Below are positions 60,125 to 64,000 of a stretch of 64,000 nucleotides of DNA, piece by piece. Within the stretch, counting starts at the first letter, position 1; the number at the start of each line of letters is the position of its first letter. This DNA comes from Streptomyces sp. SID13031. GTDB taxonomy: Bacteria; Actinomycetota; Actinomycetes; Propionibacteriales; Kribbellaceae. A program made the translations under genes and the position numbers. Below the pieces are notes generated by a model. The model had not been told where the DNA came from and searched no databases. It saw only the letters and a list, made by a program, of their open reading frames with translations. The stretch spans positions 248,001 to 312,000 of the forward strand of contig NZ_JAAGLV010000005.1 of assembly GCF_010548305.1 (NCBI RefSeq), given 5' to 3'.

Positions 60125-60592
60125 ATGAACAAGATCCTGCTCAGCGTGCACGTACTGGCCGCCATCATTTTCATCGGCCCGGTGACGGTCGCGGCGAGTA
60201 TGTTCCCGCCGGTCGCACGCCGTGAACTGGCCGCCGATCAGCCGGAAACGGCGGTACTACGCGTGCTGCACCGGATCAGCAACATCTACGCGATCGGCGG
60301 GATCGCCGTGCCTGTCTTCGGTATCGCCGTCGGTGCCGGTCTCGGGGTTCTCGGCGAGATCTGGCTGATCATCTCGATGGCGCTGACCGCCGTCGCGGCC
60401 GGAGTACTCGTGGTCGCGGTACTGCCGCTGCAGGCCGAGGTGATCGCCACGGCCGGGCTGGATCGAACAGCTCGCGCGGCCCTAATCCCCCGGGCGCGCA
60501 GGCTGTCGATGACGACCGGGGTCTTCGGATTGCTGTGGGCGAGCGTCACCGTGCTGATGATCGTCCGGCCCGGCTCGACGACCGGGGTGTGA
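60125..60592 (+). CDS. Small membrane protein (DUF2269-like)
   Basis: A 155-aa protein with about four hydrophobic helices, beginning with a short signal-anchor (MNKILLSVHVLAAIIFIGPVTVAAS). A basic middle loop follows the third helix (RTARAALIPRARRLSM). It resembles DUF2269-type integral membrane proteins, which have no known activity. ATG 60125 with AGGGAGA upstream. Divergent from marR, so it is the probable target of that regulator. Confidence 0.75.
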   Translation: MNKILLSVHVLAAIIFIGPVTVAASMFPPVARRELAADQPETAVLRVLHRISNIYAIGGIAVPVFGIAVGAGLGVLGEIWLIISMALTAVAAGVLVVAVLPLQAEVIATAGLDRTARAALIPRARRLSMTTGVFGLLWASVTVLMIVRPGSTTGV

Positions 60593-60612
60593 TCGCCAGC
60601 TAAGGTTCCGGG

Positions 60613-61416
60613 GTGCTGAAGGTTGCGACGGTGAACGTGAACGGGATCAGAGCGGCGTACCGGCGAGGGATGGCGGGGTGGCTCGAGGAGCACGATCCGG
60701 ATCTGTTGCTGCTGCAGGAAGTCCGGGCGACGGACGAAGTACTGCGGGATCTTCTCGGTGGGGACTGGCAGATCGCGCACGCGGAGCCAGCCAGCGAGGG
60801 GCACAAGGGCCGCGCGGGCGTCGCCGTCGCGAGCCGTCGGCCGATCAAGCAGGAGAACGCCGAGATCGGGCCGGAGCGATTCAGCGGGAGTGGGCGCTGG
60901 GTCGAGGCGGACGTCGTCCTCGACGACGGCTCGACGCTGACCGCGATCAGCACTTATGTCTTCACCGGCGAGTTCGAAACACCGCCGCGGCAAGCCGAGA
61001 AGTACGCCTTCCTGGACGCCTTCACCGAGCGGTTGTCGGTACTGCGCGCTGACGGCCGGCACGTGCTGGTCTGTGGCGATCTCAACATCGCGCATCGTGA
61101 GGTCGACCTGAAGGCCTGGAAGGCGAACCGGAAGAAGAGCGGCTTTCTGCCCGAGGAGCGCGCCTGGATGGATCGTTTGTTCGAGGCCGGCTGGGTCGAC
61201 CTCGGCCGGCGCTTCGGCGGCGACGGACCTGGGCCGTACTCCTGGTGGTCGTGGCGCGGAAAAGCCTTCGACAACGACGCCGGCTGGCGGATCGACTACC
61301 AGATCGCCTCCCCCGAGCTCGCGGACGCGGCGACCGGCTGCGTGATCCACCGCGCGCCGACGTACGCCGAGCGCTGGAGCGACCACGCGCCGGTCGTCGC
61401 GACGTACGAAATCTGA
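60613..61416 (+). CDS. xth: Exodeoxyribonuclease III
   Basis: A 267-aa AP endonuclease/3'-5' exonuclease. Motifs are KVATVNVNGIRAAYRRGM, LLLLQEVRATDE (metal-binding Glu), VLVCGDLNIAHREVDL (Asp/Asn), GWRIDYQIASPEL and the catalytic His in RWSDHAPVVATYEI. All key residues are present. GTG 60613 is 20 bp after the previous gene, so it may share a transcript. Confidence 0.93.
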   Translation: MLKVATVNVNGIRAAYRRGMAGWLEEHDPDLLLLQEVRATDEVLRDLLGGDWQIAHAEPASEGHKGRAGVAVASRRPIKQENAEIGPERFSGSGRWVEADVVLDDGSTLTAISTYVFTGEFETPPRQAEKYAFLDAFTERLSVLRADGRHVLVCGDLNIAHREVDLKAWKANRKKSGFLPEERAWMDRLFEAGWVDLGRRFGGDGPGPYSWWSWRGKAFDNDAGWRIDYQIASPELADAATGCVIHRAPTYAERWSDHAPVVATYEI

Positions 61417-61492
61417 GCACTGGTTGCCTTTGCAGGCAGACCCTGTGGAAACCCGGGGTACGCCGGAGGGCGCTGCGGGGTAGTCTCCCGGC

Positions 61493-63565
61493 ATGTCCGA
61501 GTTGAAGCCGCCAGTAGCCGCCCGCAAGCCGATCGAACGCAGTCACCACGGAGACGTTTTCGTCGACGACTACGAGTGGTTGCGGGACAAGACGAACGTT
61601 GAGGTGCTGGACTACCTGCGCGCCGAGAACAGCTACACCGAGGCGCGCACCGAGCACCTGGAATCGTTGCGTGAGGCAATCTTCTCGGAGATCTCGGACC
61701 GGACCCTGCAGACCGACCTGAGCGTGCCGGCCCGCAGCGGTGGCTTCTGGTACTACGCCCGCACGATCGAGGGCAAGCAGTACGCGCTGAGCTGCCGGGT
61801 GAAGGCGACCGGTGACGAGCCGCCCGCGACCGACGGCGAGATCGACGGCGAAGAGGTGCTGCTGGACGGCAACGAGCTGGCCGGCGACTCCGAGTTCTTC
61901 TCGCTCGGCACGGTCGACGTCTCCCCCGACGGCCGGCTGCTCGCGTACTCCGTCGACCTCATCGGCGACGAGCGGTTCACGCTCCGGATCAAGAACCTCG
62001 ACAGCGGCGAGCTGCTGCCGGACGAGCTGCCCGACGTGCACTACGGCTCCGCCTGGTCCACCGACGGCACGACCATTTTCTACACGAAGGTCGACGACGC
62101 CTGGCGGCCGCACCAGGTCTGGCGGCACTCCCTCGGCCAGACCGAGGACGTCCTGGTGATGGAGGAGCCGGACGAGCGCTTCTGGGTCGGCGTCGACCTG
62201 ACCCGCAACGAGCAGGCCATCCAGATCTCCCTCGGCAGCAAGCTCACCAGCGAGGCCTGGCTGCTCGACGCCGCCGACCCGACCGGCGAGCTCGTTCTGG
62301 TGGCGCGGCGGCGGGAGGGCGTCGAATACGACGTCGAGCATGCGGGCGACCAGCTCCTGATCGTGCACAACGCCGACGCGTCCAACTTCTCGCTGGCCAC
62401 GGCGCCGCTGGACTCCCCCGGTGACTGGACCACGCTGATCGAGGGCGACGAGTCGAGCCGGCTGCTCGGCGTCGACGCCTTCGCCGACCACGTCATCCTG
62501 TACCGGCGCCGCGACGCTCTCACCGAGCTGGCGATCATGCGGCGCGAGGGCGGCACCTTCGGATCGCCCGAGGCACTGACCTTCGACGAGCCGATCTACA
62601 CCTTGTCGCCGAGCCGCAATGACGAGTGGCACGACACCCGGTACAGGTTCGGCTACACGTCACTGGTGACGCCTGGGACGACGTACGACGTGGACGTGGT
62701 GACGGGTGAGCGGCGACTGCTCAAGCAGCAGCCAGTGCTCGGCGGGGTCGATCTGAGCGCCTACACGCAGTACCGGGAGTGGGCGACGGCTCCGGACGGC
62801 ACTCAGGTGCCGGTATCACTGGTAGCTCGCAAGGATGTCGCCAAGGACGGGAACGCGCCCGTCGTGCTGTACGGCTACGGCTCCTATGAGAGCTCGATGG
62901 ATCCGTGGTTCTCGATTCCGCGGCTGTCGCTGCTGGATCGCGGTGTGGTCTTCGCGATCGCTCACGTGCGGGGCGGTGGCGAGCTCGGGCGGCATTGGTA
63001 CGACGACGGCAAGATGCTGACCAAGCGGAACACGTTCACCGACTTCATCGCGGCGGCCGAGCACCTCGTCAAGAGTGGCTGGAGCCGCCCTGAGCGGATC
63101 GTGGCGCAGGGCGGCAGCGCCGGCGGCCTGCTGATGGGCGCGGTCGCCAACCTGGCACCGCAGGCGTTCGGCGGCATCGTCGCCGAGGTCCCGTTCGTCG
63201 ACGCGCTGACGACCATCCTCGACCCGTCGCTGCCGCTGACCGTGATCGAGTGGGAGGAGTGGGGCAACCCGCTCGAGGACCCCGAGATCTACCAGTACAT
63301 GAAGTCCTACGCGCCGTACGAGAACATCACGGCCCAGCAGTACCCGCGCATCCTCGCGATCACCAGCCTGAACGACACCCGCGTCTTCTTCGTCGAGCCG
63401 GCCAAGTGGGTGGCGAAACTGCGGGCGACGGCCAGCGGCGACGTCAACGTCCTGCTGAAGACCGAGATGGACGCCGGCCACGGCGGGCGCAGCGGCCGGT
63501 ACGACGCCTGGCGCGAGGTCGCCTTCACCCTCGCCTGGGAGCTGGACACTCTCGGCCTGGCCTGA
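61493..63565 (+). CDS. ptrB: Oligopeptidase B (S9A prolyl-oligopeptidase family)
   Basis: A 690-aa serine peptidase with an N-terminal seven-bladed beta-propeller (residues about 60-400) and a C-terminal alpha/beta-hydrolase domain. The start is DDYEWLRDKTNVEVLDYLRAENSY. The nucleophile Ser542 is in QGGSAGGLLMG, Asp628 in SLNDTRVFF and His663 in DAGHGGRSGRY. PYGYGSYESSMDP-type (YGYGSYESSMDPWF) and AHVRGGGELGRHWYDDGK mark the trypsin-like, basic-residue-specific oligopeptidase B type. ATG 61493. Cytosolic, no signal peptide. Confidence 0.92.
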   Translation: MSELKPPVAARKPIERSHHGDVFVDDYEWLRDKTNVEVLDYLRAENSYTEARTEHLESLREAIFSEISDRTLQTDLSVPARSGGFWYYARTIEGKQYALSCRVKATGDEPPATDGEIDGEEVLLDGNELAGDSEFFSLGTVDVSPDGRLLAYSVDLIGDERFTLRIKNLDSGELLPDELPDVHYGSAWSTDGTTIFYTKVDDAWRPHQVWRHSLGQTEDVLVMEEPDERFWVGVDLTRNEQAIQISLGSKLTSEAWLLDAADPTGELVLVARRREGVEYDVEHAGDQLLIVHNADASNFSLATAPLDSPGDWTTLIEGDESSRLLGVDAFADHVILYRRRDALTELAIMRREGGTFGSPEALTFDEPIYTLSPSRNDEWHDTRYRFGYTSLVTPGTTYDVDVVTGERRLLKQQPVLGGVDLSAYTQYREWATAPDGTQVPVSLVARKDVAKDGNAPVVLYGYGSYESSMDPWFSIPRLSLLDRGVVFAIAHVRGGGELGRHWYDDGKMLTKRNTFTDFIAAAEHLVKSGWSRPERIVAQGGSAGGLLMGAVANLAPQAFGGIVAEVPFVDALTTILDPSLPLTVIEWEEWGNPLEDPEIYQYMKSYAPYENITAQQYPRILAITSLNDTRVFFVEPAKWVAKLRATASGDVNVLLKTEMDAGHGGRSGRYDAWREVAFTLAWELDTLGLA

Positions 63566-63928
63566 CCCCGGGAAGGCTGCGAGGACTTCCAGCGTTGGAA
63601 ATGTGTGAGAGCAACATGGATGTGTTGTGCAACACATCTGACGGCCCCGAATGGCTGATTCAGCAGCCATTCGAGGCTGCGCGGCAAGAAACCTGAGAAC
63701 TATTCAAGGCGCTATTCCGGCCCGGAAACCCCACAGATCAAGCCGATTGTGCGCACAGCATGTGTGCGGTGCGCAGAACCGGGGCACCGAGCGTGCAGCA
63801 GGGGGTGGTTTCGGGTGCATGTGGGTGCCGGGAAATCTCAGGGAACGTTCAGGCTGTTTACACACTCATCGTGGAATCTTGAACCTCACTCGAGCGTTGC
63901 TCTCCATGTAACGACGAAGGGAGTTTCG
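63566..63928. promoter_or_regulatory. Leader region before a sigma-factor gene
   Basis: These 363 bases hold a 20-bp near-palindrome with 9-bp arms (63619-63638, GATGTGTTG and CAACACATC) and a 10-bp stem hairpin with a 6-nt loop (63648-63673). One or both may be the ptrB terminator or an operator. No clean promoter hexamer pair was found, and no gene is visible. Confidence 0.45.
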
Positions 63929-64000
63929 GTGGCTCGCACGGCTCGTGTCCGTTCAACGGACGAAGGAATCGACGGTAAGGACAGCGTCGGTCTCTACCTG
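63929..64000 (+). CDS. Sigma-70 family sigma factor, N-terminal end (partial)
   Basis: The last 24 codons begin VARTARVRSTDEGIDGKDSVGLYL. The D-S-V-G-L-Y-L segment matches sigma region 1.2 (DxVxxYLxEIxxxPLL) of principal-like sigma factors such as SigB or HrdD. The start is GTG 63929 with GAAGGGAG 5 nt upstream, a strong ribosome binding site. The rest lies beyond the window, so the family call is tentative. It would be a second sigma-70 about 20 kb from sigA. Confidence 0.6.
   Translation, partial: MARTARVRSTDEGIDGKDSVGLYL

Noticed and set aside
63651..63911. An 86-codon frame after ptrB
   Set aside because: It crosses the hairpin at 63648-63673, has no ribosome binding site and lacks family features. 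The sigma gene start at 63929 is better supported.

Overview
The window is a high-GC chromosome segment of an actinomycete. The protein families present (an LprG/P55 pair, an actinobacterial ParC/ParE topoisomerase IV, an HrdB/SigA-type sigma factor, a DUF7455-like zinc protein, large secreted RHS and LamG proteins) suggest a Propionibacteriales member such as Kribbella or a relative. The genus is an inference; the phylum is not in doubt. No rRNA, tRNA, CRISPR array or transposase was seen.

Layout. 0-6 kb: end of a DUF2630 gene, a PPOX/F420-type enzyme, a CoA-binding protein, a NarL-type two-component system and a divergent two-gene FtsX-type ABC transporter. 5.8-18.3 kb: a two-gene operon on the minus strand for very large secreted proteins (2,238-aa DNRLRE/LamG protein, then 1,900-aa RHS/YD-repeat protein). 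18.6-24.7 kb: parC, split by an in-frame 421-residue intein placed directly after the catalytic tyrosine, followed closely by lprG and a P55-like transporter. 24.7-31 kb: Suc/Fer-like protein coupled to a beta-carbonic anhydrase, a secreted pyroglutamyl-peptidase-like protein with Ser in place of the catalytic Cys, a VOC protein, a HAD hydrolase and parE. 31-44.5 kb: DUF7455-like protein, a MocR regulator with divergent LysE exporter, a glycogen-debranching-type enzyme, DUF456, a DUF5666-like secreted protein with an OmpR-type two-component system, PPK2, a methyltransferase, an unknown protein, a YidC paralogue with a small partner, and the principal sigma factor. 44.6-53.7 kb: HhH-GPD repair protein, UspA, a GCS2-type ligase, an MBL hydrolase, dinB with an overlapping zinc-ribbon/TPR gene, DDAH, hemerythrin and an MFS exporter. 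53.7-60 kb: a five-gene operon (SDR, saccharopine-dehydrogenase-like, alpha/beta hydrolase, YccF, MBL) under a divergent TetR with two matched operators, then a 1.17-kb non-coding repeat region. 60-64 kb: MarR with a divergent membrane protein, exonuclease III, oligopeptidase B and the start of a second sigma-70 gene.

How genes work together. parC and parE encode the two topoisomerase IV subunits, and together with sigA and DUF7455 they recall the hrdB-parE-parC neighbourhood of Streptomyces. ParC can only work after protein splicing. lprG and p55 resemble the mycobacterial lipid-export pair. The LamG and RHS genes share one transcript and probably form a surface or secreted complex.

The most unusual items are the ParC intein and, at 58.4-59.6 kb, two inverted 80-nt elements that each fold as a long stem closed by three small hairpins. 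Differences between the copies fall in hairpin loops or largely keep stem pairing. Each copy is joined to an outward-pointing array of ~31-nt tandem repeats. This looks like an undescribed structured repeat family.
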